This document shows positions 28,283-36,840 of a stretch of 64,000 bases of DNA, in pieces. This stretch comes from JAGWAJ01 sp965215155 (GTDB lineage: Bacteria > Acidobacteriota > Vicinamibacteria > Vicinamibacterales > UBA8438): NCBI GenBank assembly GCA_965215155.1, contig CBDCCY010000004.1, forward strand, positions 3,224,001 through 3,288,000. Direction: 5' to 3'. The translations under genes and the position numbers were made by a program. The notes under the pieces are model-generated. The model ran no database searches, had not been told where the DNA came from, and saw nothing but the letters and a program-made list of their open reading frames with translations. Within the stretch, counting starts at the first letter, position 1. The number at the start of each line of letters is the position of its first letter.

Positions 28283-28432
28283 CCCACCCCCACGTACAGA
28301 CAAAAGGGTCGGGTGGGAGTAGGGGAGCGACCACGCGGAAACCTGGCGGTTTCCGGCCCCCGCCGGTGCTCCTCCGTCACACCTGCGGGGTCGCGGTCGC
28401 TCCCCTTGAAATTGTCCCTCCAGGAAGGGTGA
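28283..28432 (+). ncRNA. Structured element, copy B (element 2)
   Basis: Outer stem GGGGAGCGACC (28322-28332) with GGTCGCTCCCC (28395-28405). Inside are hairpin GGAAACC/GGTTTCC (28337-28354) and stem CCCCGC-GGTGC (28358-28369) with ACACC-GCGGGG (28379-28390). An upstream stem CCCACCC/GGGTGGG (28283-28317) and a downstream small hairpin (TCC/GGA, near 28415-28430) complete it. Stem sequences differ from copy A but pairing is kept. The 28433-28735 stretch shows nothing else recognisable. Confidence 0.55.
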
Positions 28433-28739
28433 GAACCTGCCGTCTCCGCCGGCAGGTCGGCTCGCGCCGCTCGCCAGCGTCGGGCCATGAACGCTGCCCC
28501 GCCTGCGGCCCTCCGGCAGCGCGTGCAGGTCGGGCTGAGCCGGTCGGCGGATTCCACCAGAGGCGGGTAGCTAGTGCCTGCCAGAGAACCCCTCTTGAGA
28601 GTGGGGAACTGCGACCCGACACGCGGCATCTCGGCGTGATTTCACTATGAGCCGGGCCGCGACGGTGCTTGGAACCGCCCCAAGGGCGCAATAGCCAGAG
28701 AGAGCCGTCCCGATACCCCGCGTCCAGCGACGGTTGAGC

Positions 28740-28758
28740 CTCGTCGTCTCACGACGAG
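28740..28758 (-). terminator. Hairpin just downstream of the ISNCY-type transposase
   Basis: CTCGTCGT, a 3-base loop, ACGACGAG, starting 29 bp past the transposase stop. No U-run follows, so it may be a terminator or part of the IS end. Confidence 0.35.
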
Positions 28759-28787
28759 CTCAGATAGCAACGACCGTTCCATACGGG

Positions 28788-30206
28788 TCAGGCGACTCGT
28801 CGGCGGCGTTTGCGCTCGCGCTTCTGCAGGAGCAACCCAACCCGATGCAGGTTGGCCGCCAGCACTGACAACGCTACCGTGCGCGCGAAGCCGTCAGCAC
28901 CATGACTGCGAACCCTATCCAGGCCCCGATGCTCCAGACCGTTGATGGCCGACTCGACCCCAGGGTGCGCTCGGCGCGCCGCCAAGAAGGACTCCTCTTC
29001 CTCCCGTTCCTGGTCCGCCCTCGAGAGTCGCCCCGACTTCGGGAGCGCGTTCAGGTCGAGCAGTGTGTCCAGCCGCATCCGGTTGGCAGGGCTGTGGAAT
29101 CCGCGGTCGAAGCTGCAGGCCCGCAATTCCGGATACAACGCCTGCGCTTCCTGCACCAGCGGCACCGCCACGTCGACATCCTCACCCTGCCACAGAATCC
29201 GGTGATGAAGGATGAACTGATGCTGGTCCTCGACCAGCGCAACCGGAACGCCCAGCTCCACCGGCGTGCCCGCCTTCCCCTTCGATATCCAGCGCGTGTG
29301 CTCCTCGAAGATCGAGAACACCTTCTCCTCATGCGGTATCGTCTCGCCCCGCAGAAGCCGCCGCTCCACCTGGTCCATCTGGCGCCGGGCATGCGCGATC
29401 CAACCTGCAAGCGACTGACACGTCGCTTCCCCAGCCCCACGCTCCCGCAACGTGTCCAGCGTGGCCGCCGCACGCTCGACCAGGGCGGCGCAACGCTCCA
29501 GATACCCTTCCACCCCCGCCGGATGACGCTTCGCTCGTCGCGTCGAACGCACCCCGTTGAACAGGCGCCGGACTTCGTTCGACAGATGCCGCCACTGGCG
29601 CCATCCTCCAACCGCATGTCGCTTCGCCGCCCGCCCCGTCTCCCGCAGCAGGCACCGCATCGCGTCCCACAGCAGGCTCACGTCCGTCGGGTAGTGTACG
29701 TCGGTCTCCACCACGAACGAGTCACACCGCCCGCGCAATGGCTCGCCAGGCTTTTTTTTTGCGACCTTGTGCCCACTCTCCACCACCAGCCCACCCACCG
29801 CCGACAGCAACTCCGGCGTCAACAACGACACGTTGTCGACCACCGTCTGGTACTCGTAATACGTCTCGTCACCGAAGTCGCTGTGCCCCAGAAACATACG
29901 GATCGTCTGGTGCTGGTTCGCCAGGTCGTGGAGGCGGTCGAAGTCACAGCCCAGACCCTGCTTGAGCACCCCCAGCACCAGAATCTGCCACAACTCCATC
30001 CCCGGACGCCCTACCGTACGATCCACCTCCGACAGCACGTGCTCGTCCAGCAGGGCGAACAGCCGCGCGCGCAACGCCTCGTCGCTCCAGAGGTGTTGAA
30101 GCCCCTTCAACACTGCCGGAATGTCGTCCCGCGACTTGGGGTCGAGCCGGATCTTGTCGATGGACACCTGACCGAGCTGGAACTGCCGTCGGTGGATCTC
30201 TCTCAT
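28788..30206 (-). CDS. ISNCY-type transposase
   Basis: 472 residues from the ATG at 30206 (MREIHRRQFQLGQVSIDKIR), preferred to the longer frame because family members begin here. Family marks are LGVLKQGLGCDFDRLHDLAN, FVVETDVHYPTDVSLLWDA with the acidic residues of a DDE-type core, and the C-terminal PGVESAINGLEHRGLDR. The gene looks intact. The insertion-sequence ends could not be found with confidence. Upstream, 30207-30763 has no gene; it should hold the alpA promoter. Confidence 0.82.
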   Translation of the reverse strand: MREIHRRQFQLGQVSIDKIRLDPKSRDDIPAVLKGLQHLWSDEALRARLFALLDEHVLSEVDRTVGRPGMELWQILVLGVLKQGLGCDFDRLHDLANQHQTIRMFLGHSDFGDETYYEYQTVVDNVSLLTPELLSAVGGLVVESGHKVAKKKPGEPLRGRCDSFVVETDVHYPTDVSLLWDAMRCLLRETGRAAKRHAVGGWRQWRHLSNEVRRLFNGVRSTRRAKRHPAGVEGYLERCAALVERAAATLDTLRERGAGEATCQSLAGWIAHARRQMDQVERRLLRGETIPHEEKVFSIFEEHTRWISKGKAGTPVELGVPVALVEDQHQFILHHRILWQGEDVDVAVPLVQEAQALYPELRACSFDRGFHSPANRMRLDTLLDLNALPKSGRLSRADQEREEEESFLAARRAHPGVESAINGLEHRGLDRVRSHGADGFARTVALSVLAANLHRVGLLLQKRERKRRRRVA

Positions 30207-30763
30207 GGTCGCCAACGTCGCGAAGATCTCGCCGAAAGGGCCGGAAATCGAGCGGTTCAGCCGTGATGATAGGACATCCGGCCTGATCTTCGCCACTCGG
30301 AATCCGTACAAGTCCCTGTGCAATCAATCTGTTACGAGTTTTCCCGGCCGACACTAGCTACGGGACGGCCGGCGTGTCAACGCGCTTCGCACGTTCTCCG
30401 CTGCGCTTCGACCCTGTCGGGTGACACACCGTCCGCCCCTCCGCTCAGACAGCCGTTGTGGGCCTTGCGGCCCGGCCTGGACGGGAACCGTCCCGTCGTC
30501 CCACTCGGCTCGCCTGCGGATGGACCCCGATGCGGAAAAATGCGGGCGGCGAGATTTTCTTTGCCCGTACAGGTCGCTGCATAGGGTGCGGAAAGGTGCT
30601 CATCCGGTCCTATCCAGTCTCAGCCGGTCAGAAGGCGCCCAGAAGGTTCTAATCGGTGCAAAGTGCTGCATTGCATGGGTTTACGCTGTTTGTGGTACGT
30701 TGTTCTCCGAACCGCGGGCGCGTGACATCGCCGCGCGATCCCGCCATCCCGAGGAGGCTGAAG

Positions 30764-31012
30764 ATGACCACGAACCGAGACTTCCCCCGCCGGCGTGCGA
30801 GCGTCGCACCGCCGCTGCCCAGGCTGCTCACCCTGCGCGACGTGACCGAGCTGACGGCCCTGTCCCGCTCGGCCGTCTACGCGCTGATGAGCGAGTCCCG
30901 GTTCCCGAAGCCGCTGCGCGTCGGCAGCCGCGCCGTCCGGTGGGTCGAGCACGAGGTGCTCGACTTCATCGCCACCCGCCCCCGCGCCGGCTCCGAGCGG
31001 CCCACCCGGTAA
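30764..31012 (+). CDS. AlpA-like helix-turn-helix regulator/excisionase
   Basis: 82 residues with the AlpA signature LLTLRDVTELTALSRSAVYA followed by FPKPLRVGSRAVRW. Such proteins activate or assist excision in P4-like elements. Start chosen by GAGGAG 7 bp upstream of the ATG at 30764. It is followed after 5 bp by the primase-helicase, so the two form the regulatory and replication module of element 2. Confidence 0.85.
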   Translation: MTTNRDFPRRRASVAPPLPRLLTLRDVTELTALSRSAVYALMSESRFPKPLRVGSRAVRWVEHEVLDFIATRPRAGSERPTR

Positions 31013-31017
31013 CCGCC

Positions 31018-32811
31018 ATGCTCGACCTGCTCGACCGCCTGGAGGGCGTCAGGAAGTCGGGCGCGGGCTGGACCGCGCGATGCCCGGCGCATGCCGACCA
31101 CCGGGCATCGCTCGCGGTCGGCCGCGGCGAGGACGGCCGCTGGCTCCTGAAGTGCCACGCCGGCTGCGCGTTCGGCGCCGTCGTCGGCGCGCTCGGCATC
31201 GACGCCCGCGACCTCTTCCTCTCGAACGGACACCGCCACCCGCCCGCACGGCGGGAGGCGGCCGTGTACGACTACGACGGCGTGTTCGAGGTGGTCCGCT
31301 ACGAGCCGAAGGACTTCCGACAGCGGCGGCCGGACGGGCGAGGCGGCTACCTGTGGAACCTCGACGGCGTCACGCCGCGGCTCTATCGCCTGAACGACCT
31401 GGCCGGCCGCGATGCGGTCCTCGTGGTCGAGGGCGAGAAGGATGCCGACCGCCTGTGGTCGTTCGACGTAGCGGCGACCTGCAACGCGGGCGGCGCCGGG
31501 CAGTGGAGATCCACGCATGCCGAGCAGCTGAAGATCGCTGGTGTACGGCGCGTGGTGGTCGTGCCCGACGCCGACGACAGCGGCCGCGAGCACGGCCGGG
31601 CGGTCGCCCAGGCGTGCAGCGAAGCCGGACTCAGGGTGAACGTCGCTGTCCTGCCGGATGGCGTCAAGGACGTCTCGGCGTACCTCGACGCCGGCCACGT
31701 CAAGGCCGACTTGCTGGAGCTGGTGAAGGGGGCCGAGCCGTATGCGGGTGAGACCGGCGAGCAGGCGCTGCCGGCCGGGTTGGTGCGGCTGGGCGACGCG
31801 GACCTTGGAGCCACACCCTCGGACGGCCCACCGGTGGTCGCGCGGTTGATCGCCCACGCCGGGCGGGTGACGCTGCTCCACGCACGGGAGAAGGCCGGCA
31901 AGAGCACGCTCATCGGCGCGGCGGTCGCCGCGGTCACGCGCGGGCGGCCGTTCCTCGGCACGCCCACCGTCTCCGGCGACGTGCTGTGGATCGGCGAAGA
32001 GGACGCCTCGGACCTCAAGTCGCGGCTGTTGCAGTGGGACGCGGACCTGGACCGCGTCTACTTCATCCGGCGCCCGAGCGTGGACCCGGCGCACGAGTCC
32101 TCGCTGCGGCGGCTCGTCGCGCGGCTGCGCCCGGTGTGGATCATCGTCGACACGTGGTCGCACTACCTGAAGGTGCACCGCGTCAAGGACACGTCCGGGG
32201 CGGGCGAGCAGGGGCTGCTGATCGGCGACGTGGTCGACATCGCGCGGGACTGCCGGGCGGCGGTGGCCATCTCGCACCACAACCGGAAGAACCCGAGCGC
32301 CACGGCCGAATCGGGCGGCGGCGAGGGCGAGTACCGGGACTCGACGGCGATCGGCGCCGCCGTGGACATGATCGTGTCGGTGAGCCGCGGCAAGACGCCA
32401 CGGGCACGCCGCCTCACGCCCTCCGGACGCTGGCGGGAAGACCCGCTGACCGTCGTCCTCAACCCTGGCGCCGGCTACGAGCTGGCCCCGCACCTCGACG
32501 ACGACGCACCGTCCTCGAACAGGCCGCTCGCCGAGCGCGTGCTGCTGCACTTGCTTCGATGCGACCCGGCGGCCCGGCCGGCGGCGCGAACGCTGGCGGA
32601 TGCTCTCGATTGCAGCGGCCGACGGTACCAGGACCTGCGCGCGGCGCTCGACGATCTGCTCGATGCCGGGAGCGTCGACCGCGATCAGCGACCGAGCACG
32701 ACCAAACGCTCGGAACAGGGCTACGCGCTCACCGCCGAGGGCCGTGCTCGCGCCGAGCACCTTCGAGACCAGTGCGCTTCCGCCGTTTCCACCAATGGAA
32801 ACGCGGCGTAA
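31018..32811 (+). CDS. Element primase-helicase (CHC2 zinc finger, TOPRIM, RecA-like ATPase)
   Basis: 597 residues. An N-terminal zinc finger (CPAHADH at 22-28, CHAGC at 46-50) precedes a TOPRIM domain (VVEGEKDADRLW near 135, PDADDSGREHG near 182) and a RecA/KaiC-type ATPase with Walker A REKAGKSTL near 289 and Walker B WIIVDTW near 374. A winged-helix-like C-terminus follows. This layout is that of replication proteins of phages, plasmids and satellite elements, which prime and unwind their own DNA. The ATG at 31018 is 5 bp after alpA. Confidence 0.88.
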   Translation: MLDLLDRLEGVRKSGAGWTARCPAHADHRASLAVGRGEDGRWLLKCHAGCAFGAVVGALGIDARDLFLSNGHRHPPARREAAVYDYDGVFEVVRYEPKDFRQRRPDGRGGYLWNLDGVTPRLYRLNDLAGRDAVLVVEGEKDADRLWSFDVAATCNAGGAGQWRSTHAEQLKIAGVRRVVVVPDADDSGREHGRAVAQACSEAGLRVNVAVLPDGVKDVSAYLDAGHVKADLLELVKGAEPYAGETGEQALPAGLVRLGDADLGATPSDGPPVVARLIAHAGRVTLLHAREKAGKSTLIGAAVAAVTRGRPFLGTPTVSGDVLWIGEEDASDLKSRLLQWDADLDRVYFIRRPSVDPAHESSLRRLVARLRPVWIIVDTWSHYLKVHRVKDTSGAGEQGLLIGDVVDIARDCRAAVAISHHNRKNPSATAESGGGEGEYRDSTAIGAAVDMIVSVSRGKTPRARRLTPSGRWREDPLTVVLNPGAGYELAPHLDDDAPSSNRPLAERVLLHLLRCDPAARPAARTLADALDCSGRRYQDLRAALDDLLDAGSVDRDQRPSTTKRSEQGYALTAEGRARAEHLRDQCASAVSTNGNAA

Positions 32812-32845
32812 ACGGTCGGGAAGCGGACCACGGAAGCGGAGATGC

Positions 32846-32899
32846 GTTTACCGTTTACGCGTTTCCGCCCCCCCCTGTGGAAACGCGTAAACGGTAAAC
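32846..32899. other. Perfect 21-bp-arm inverted repeat between convergent genes
   Basis: Arms 32846-32866 and 32879-32899 are exact reverse complements (left arm begins GTTTACCGTTTACGCG), separated by a C-rich 12-base spacer. Partial copies of the arm (GCGTAAACGG, TGGAAACGCG) occur just upstream around 32796-32815. It lies between the primase-helicase and integrase genes, which converge. A bidirectional terminator is one option; an origin for the element's primase is another. Confidence 0.75.
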
Positions 32900-32951
32900 G
32901 GATGGGAGGTGGCGCCGCCCGGCTCGAATGCCGAGCCATTCGTCCCAGGGG

Positions 32952-34199
32952 TCACCGATGCAGCGTCACCACCTGCCCGCGCTCTTCGCTCAGATAGTCG
33001 GCCCAGTCGTCCATCAGGCGGCGGCGGCGCGCGAACAGGTCGGACCGCGCGTAGGCCGCCTCGACCGGGTTCCGCACCTTGTGGGCCAGCGCCGCCTCGA
33101 CGACCTCACGCGGGTGGTCGGTCTCTTCGGCCGCCCAGTCCCGGAAGCTGGACCTGAAGCCATGCGGCACGGCCGCGATGCCCAGGTCCCGGATGAGCTT
33201 CGAGACCGTGGCGTCATCGAGCGCCTTTCCGCGGACGCTCGGAAAGACCAGCCCGGCGAACTCGGGCTGGGTCGCGACGCCGCGAAGCTGCTCCGCCTCG
33301 CGCAGGACCCCGGCCGCCCGGGCGCACAGCGGAACCCGGTGCTCGCGTTGCGCCTTCATCCGCGTCGCCGGAACCGTCCACACCCGCGCGACAAGGTCGA
33401 CCTCGTCCCACGTCGCCCCCCGCGCCTCGCCGGACCTCGCGGCCGTCAACACGAGAAACTCGAAGGCCAGCTTCGTCCCGAGCCACGCATCCGAGCGCTG
33501 AACGGCCGCAATCGCGGCGGCGACCTCGCCGTGCGGCAGCGCCGCCCGGTGCTGCACGAGCACGGGACGCTTCGGCAGCGCCGCCGTGACCGCGTCGCCG
33601 GCCGGATTGTCGCTGCGGTAGCCCTGCGCGATGGCCCACCGCATGACCGTCCCGATGCGTTGGCGCACCGACCGCGCCATCGCGTGCTTGCGCGTCCAGA
33701 TGGGCAGCAGGACCGTCATGACGTCGGCCGTCGTCACCTGGTCGACGCTCTTGCCGCCGAGATGCGGAAGCACATGGTCGCGCAGGCTCGCCCGCCACTG
33801 CTTCGGGGTCTTGCCGGCCCGCCACGCCTCGCCGTGGATGGCGATCACCTGCTCGACCGCCTCCTCGAACGTCGGGATCCCCTCGGAGCGGCGCCGGTCC
33901 GCGAGCGGGTCTCCGCCCTCGCGTGCGGCCTTGCGGTTGGCGAGCGCCTTCTCGCGGGCTTCGGCCAACGACACCAGCGCGTAGCTGCCGAGACCGAGCG
34001 CGCGGGACCGGCCGCGGATGACCAGCCGCTGCACCCAGCGGCGCGCCCCGGACGGGTCGACGTGCAGATAGAGGCCGTTCCCGTCGGCGTAGCGGCCCGC
34101 CTCGGCGACCGAACGGCAGAAGGCGGCGGAGAGGGCCTTGTCGGGATGGCGGCCCCTGCGCTTGGCGGTCCGGGGTTTCTTGGGCAGGTCCATCGTCAT
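32952..34199 (-). CDS. Tyrosine integrase of element 2 (P4 type)
   Basis: 415 residues, same layout as the element 1 integrase but more diverged (start MTMDLPKKPRTAKRRGRHPD). Catalytic residues are present: TAARSGEARG (arginine I near 253), HGFRSSFRDW (near 345), LAHKVRNPVEAAYARSDLF with Tyr near 381. The start is 143 bp from the right attachment core. It should integrate and excise element 2. Its own HxxR-box codons differ at five of 14 positions from the core it used in the element 0 integrase. Confidence 0.92.
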   Translation of the reverse strand: MTMDLPKKPRTAKRRGRHPDKALSAAFCRSVAEAGRYADGNGLYLHVDPSGARRWVQRLVIRGRSRALGLGSYALVSLAEAREKALANRKAAREGGDPLADRRRSEGIPTFEEAVEQVIAIHGEAWRAGKTPKQWRASLRDHVLPHLGGKSVDQVTTADVMTVLLPIWTRKHAMARSVRQRIGTVMRWAIAQGYRSDNPAGDAVTAALPKRPVLVQHRAALPHGEVAAAIAAVQRSDAWLGTKLAFEFLVLTAARSGEARGATWDEVDLVARVWTVPATRMKAQREHRVPLCARAAGVLREAEQLRGVATQPEFAGLVFPSVRGKALDDATVSKLIRDLGIAAVPHGFRSSFRDWAAEETDHPREVVEAALAHKVRNPVEAAYARSDLFARRRRLMDDWADYLSEERGQVVTLHR

Positions 34200-34342
34200 C
34201 TATCCCATTCCCAATTCTCTCTCGGAATGTAGCGAAAGTGTCGGGATGGGTCAAGACGACGGGGCGGACGACATGGCCTTTTGCTACGGTATTCAGGGTG
34301 TATTTTGCAGCACGGCACGAAACGATGCCGGACGGCGAAAGT

Positions 34343-34356
34343 CGGCTTCCGCTCGT
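34343..34356. repeat. Right attachment core of element 2
   Basis: CGGCTTCCGCTCGT, exact partner of 27302-27315; the element 0 integrase frame resumes here. Confidence 0.75.
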
Positions 34357-34538
34357 CGTTCCGGGACTGGGCGGCGGAGGAGACGAACCACCCGCGGGAG
34401 GTCGTCGAGTCGGCGCTGGCGCACGTGGTCCGCAACCAGGTCGAGGCAGCCTACGCGCGGTCGGACCTGTTCGAGCGGCGGCGGCGGCTGATGGACGAGT
34501 GGGCCGCCTATCTCGCCACGACCCGTCGTCCACGCTGA
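34357..34538 (+). pseudogene. Element 0 tyrosine integrase, piece 3 of 3
   Basis: Encodes SFRDWAAEETNHPREVVESA through LAHVVRNQVEAAYARSDLF (His and Tyr of the active site) to the natural C-terminus. Joined at the 14-bp repeat to piece 2 it restores HGFRSSFRDW in frame. All three pieces together equal one full-length ~400-residue integrase apart from one frameshift in piece 1. Confidence 0.85.
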
Positions 34539-34891
34539 ACGACCTCCGGAGAACGGCCCCGGGGAGCACAGGGGGGGATGGCGTTGCCCCTCCTGTGCAG
34601 TCGGGCGGCGGGAGAAATCGCGCGCGCTGTGCGCGCCGGGACGTTGCCGCGCTGTGCGCGGCAACGGATTCGAGGAGCCCAGGCTGGCAAGGGCACACAC
34701 CACGACTGCAAGGGACGGACGCTCCGTGGCGCGGCGCGGGCGCTGGCGCGCTGGGGCGTTGCTCGAGGATCACGAGAACCGCGCCGGGCGAACGACGCCG
34801 CCATCACCGGCCGCGAGCTCGAACGGTCGCCGCGGTCCACACGCTGTCCTCCACGCGCCGAGACACGCCCCCGCTCCTCGGTCGCCGCGAT

Positions 34892-34915
34892 CCCGGGGTC
34901 GTTAACGACCCCGGG
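34892..34915. other. Perfect 24-bp palindrome
   Basis: CCCGGGGTCGTT followed by its exact reverse complement, centred on GTTAAC. It lies in the gene-poor 34539-35263 stretch between the integrase remnant and structured copy C. It may be a hairpin or a dimer binding site; no gene is seen around it. Confidence 0.6.
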
Positions 34916-35038
34916 GGCCAGCCCCGGGGCAGGAACACCCCGAAAATCGAGACCCGCCGGATCTCGCACCTCGAGACCCTCGGGAGCCACGAGCCGTAAC
35001 TGCCGCTCGAACAAGCACATACCGCTGATCTCGAGAAT

Positions 35039-35187
35039 CTCGGGGGCCAACCCCGAGAAGGGTCTGAGTTACTCTGAGCGACCCCCGTCCGGGTCGTAAG
35101 ACTCCCGGCCCCCAGTGAACTGGGCGCCGCGCGTCTCACTCCCGAGCCGGCCGGGGTCGCTCAGGGTCCATTCTTCCTTGCAGGAAG
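35039..35187 (+). ncRNA. Structured element, copy C (element 0)
   Basis: Outer stem TGAGCGACCCC (35075-35085) with GGGGTCGCTCA (35153-35163), an exact 11-bp pairing. Inside are CCGGG/CCCGG (35089-35108) and CCCAG/CTGGG (35111-35124). An upstream hairpin CTCGGGG/CCCCGAG (35039-35057) and a downstream CTTCCT-TGC-AGGAAG hairpin (35173-35187) follow the same order as in copy B. Primary sequence is largely different from copies A and B while architecture is kept. Confidence 0.5.
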
Positions 35188-35263
35188 GCTCTACGCGCAG
35201 CACGGCGCCACGCGGCCGGCCTCTCGTCGCCGGCACGATCCGCGCGTGCTAACGTGTCATGTC

Positions 35264-35637
35264 ATGCGACGTACAGACGTGTTGCAGATCCGCATCGAGC
35301 CCGAACTGCGCGACCGCCTCGCGCGGCTTCGGGAGGACAGCACGTCAACGTGAGCGCCTGGGCGCGTGACGTCATCGCGGCAGCGCTGGACCGTGAGTTG
35401 CCTGCCGACCTCGAGGCGCCGAAGAAACAACCCGTCGCCGGCTGGAAGCCCTGCAAGCTCCCGCACGGTTGGGGCGCCGTGCTCGACGGACCTGGTGTCA
35501 CGGCCCTCAACGGAGGATCCGCGCGGCACGCCGATCAGCATCACCGACAGCCGGGGCAACTGCTGGACGGCCACGATCACCGAGGTCGTCTCGCGCAATC
35601 AGCAGCAATCGTCGTCCGCGACTCCGGCCGTCCGTAG
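35264..35637 (+). pseudogene. Ribbon-helix-helix-type protein gene, frameshifted
   Basis: Begins MRRTDVLQIRIEPELRDRLA, a typical ribbon-helix-helix N-terminus, then hits a stop after ~30 codons; the continuation (VNVSAWARDVIAAALDRELP) is in another frame, and a third frame holds GTPISITDSRGNCWTATITE. At least two frameshifts are needed. It was probably an antitoxin-like or regulatory protein of element 0. Confidence 0.5.
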
Positions 35638-35789
35638 CGGGGCAAGCCCTGCTCGACACGCTCTCGGTCGGCCAGGACGTGATTCGTCGAAGCGCTCGAA
35701 CCACCGGTCGGTTTCGCTTCGGGCGACGAGTGGCTCGTCGTGCGCTGCCACTTCTGTGACCCGGGCGAGGGAGCCACGAGGAGCAACGT

Positions 35790-36350
35790 CTACCGCTCGT
35801 ACCCCAGGTCGCGCTCGAACACCTTCGCCAGCGCCTCGCGCGCCTGCCGGTTGACCGGCACGCCCGGCAACACCTCGTCCTTGATCCACAGCGCCTGCTT
35901 CTCGTTGGTCAGGCCCAGCTTCTTGCACAGCACCGCGATATCACCGCGGTCCTTCAACCTGCCCGCGACGAGCTTCATTGCCAGCAGGTGCTTCGCCGAC
36001 GCACCAGTCACCGTCAGATACTGCGACTGGTACAGTGTCGCCGCCCTCCGGTCTGACCCCTGCGGCAACACCACGGCCAACGGTTCGCTGAACCACCCTG
36101 CCTCGAACCCGTGCCGGCGGCCGACGGCGTCGACCGCCTCCATCAGCTTCTCGCGGCCGCTGTCAACCCGCACATCGATATCGACCGTGGTTCGGCGCCG
36201 GTCGAACGCTACGCTCATCGCGGCGCCGCCGAACACGTACACATGCGCCCGGGCGCCCCGCCTTGCCAGCTCCGAGGACAGCTCCTCGAACAGCTCGATG
36301 AGCTGCTCACGGCCAAGGGGTCCACTCAAAACGCTCCCCCCCTCGTACAT
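35790..36350 (-). CDS. DUF6036-type nucleotidyltransferase
   Basis: 186 residues with the nucleotidyltransferase core: HVYVFGGAAMSVAFDRRRTT then VDIDVRVD (GG and DxD metal-binding aspartates), plus a helical C-terminal half with LLAMKLVAGRLKDRGDIAVL as in AbiEii-like/DUF6036 enzymes. Related proteins act as toxins that nucleotidylate RNA, or in genetic conflict loci. The gene overlaps the upstream partner by 44 bp (18 bp less if the GTG at 36332 is used), indicating tight co-expression. A toxin role is inference. Confidence 0.68.
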   Translation of the reverse strand: MYEGGSVLSGPLGREQLIELFEELSSELARRGARAHVYVFGGAAMSVAFDRRRTTVDIDVRVDSGREKLMEAVDAVGRRHGFEAGWFSEPLAVVLPQGSDRRAATLYQSQYLTVTGASAKHLLAMKLVAGRLKDRGDIAVLCKKLGLTNEKQALWIKDEVLPGVPVNRQAREALAKVFERDLGYER

Positions 36351-36795
36351 CCAGGTCCCGCGGGTCCGGAATCGCCCCGTGCCGCAGGAACGCCGCCGGC
36401 GCGAACATCACCGAGTACAGCCGTGTCCACGGCGTGTCCGCCACCACCCAGGTGGTATCGAGGAACCGCTCCCGCTCATCTACCCACGCCGGCCGCTCGT
36501 GCCCGTGCAGCCACGCCACGTGCTCGACGATCGCGGCCAGCAGCGCATCCCACTTCGTGCCCGTCAACGGCACCCGCTCGGCGAGCGCCGCTCGCTGTTC
36601 GGCCGCGCTGCGGCCATGAAAGCTCCGCGGGAGCTGACACACAATCCAGCGGTAGGTGTCCTCTTCCGACCAGCCCTCCTCGATCCCCCGGGTGAAGCCG
36701 CCCAACGTGAACATCATCCGCACCGCCGCCGGTGCGTGAACGTCTCCGGCTGCTCCGGCGGCGAGGCCTCCGAGTGCGGCAGTACAGGCATCCAA
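36307..36795 (-). CDS. Hypothetical partner of the nucleotidyltransferase
   Basis: 162 residues, no family recognised. It has a helical, tryptophan-rich middle (WIVCQLPRSFHG, WDALLAAIVEHVAWLHGHE) and a C-terminus with TPWTRLYSVMFAPAAFL and HGAIPDPRDLDVRGG. Its 3' end overlaps the nucleotidyltransferase start. The arrangement resembles antitoxin-toxin pairs but nothing in the sequence proves it. Confidence 0.55.
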   Translation of the reverse strand: MDACTAALGGLAAGAAGDVHAPAAVRMMFTLGGFTRGIEEGWSEEDTYRWIVCQLPRSFHGRSAAEQRAALAERVPLTGTKWDALLAAIVEHVAWLHGHERPAWVDERERFLDTTWVVADTPWTRLYSVMFAPAAFLRHGAIPDPRDLDVRGGERFEWTPWP

Positions 36796-36840
36796 CGCAT
36801 GGGCCAGTCTATCGGAGCATCCGAATCTGACATGCGGCCC

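Larger units (their letters stand above)
27316..34356. mobile_element. Element 2: integrative element with AlpA, primase-helicase, integrase
   Basis: About 7.0 kb inserted in the HxxR-box codons of the element 0 integrase gene, between 14-bp direct repeats. Contents in order: an IS66-type transposase-less element, a TGTAAGTTC cluster, structured copy B, an ISNCY-type transposase, alpA, primase-helicase, a 21-bp-arm palindrome and an intact integrase starting 143 bp from the right core. TAAGTCATT begins 18 bp inside the left core as in element 1; the matching motif at the right end is not recognisable. Confidence 0.72.
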
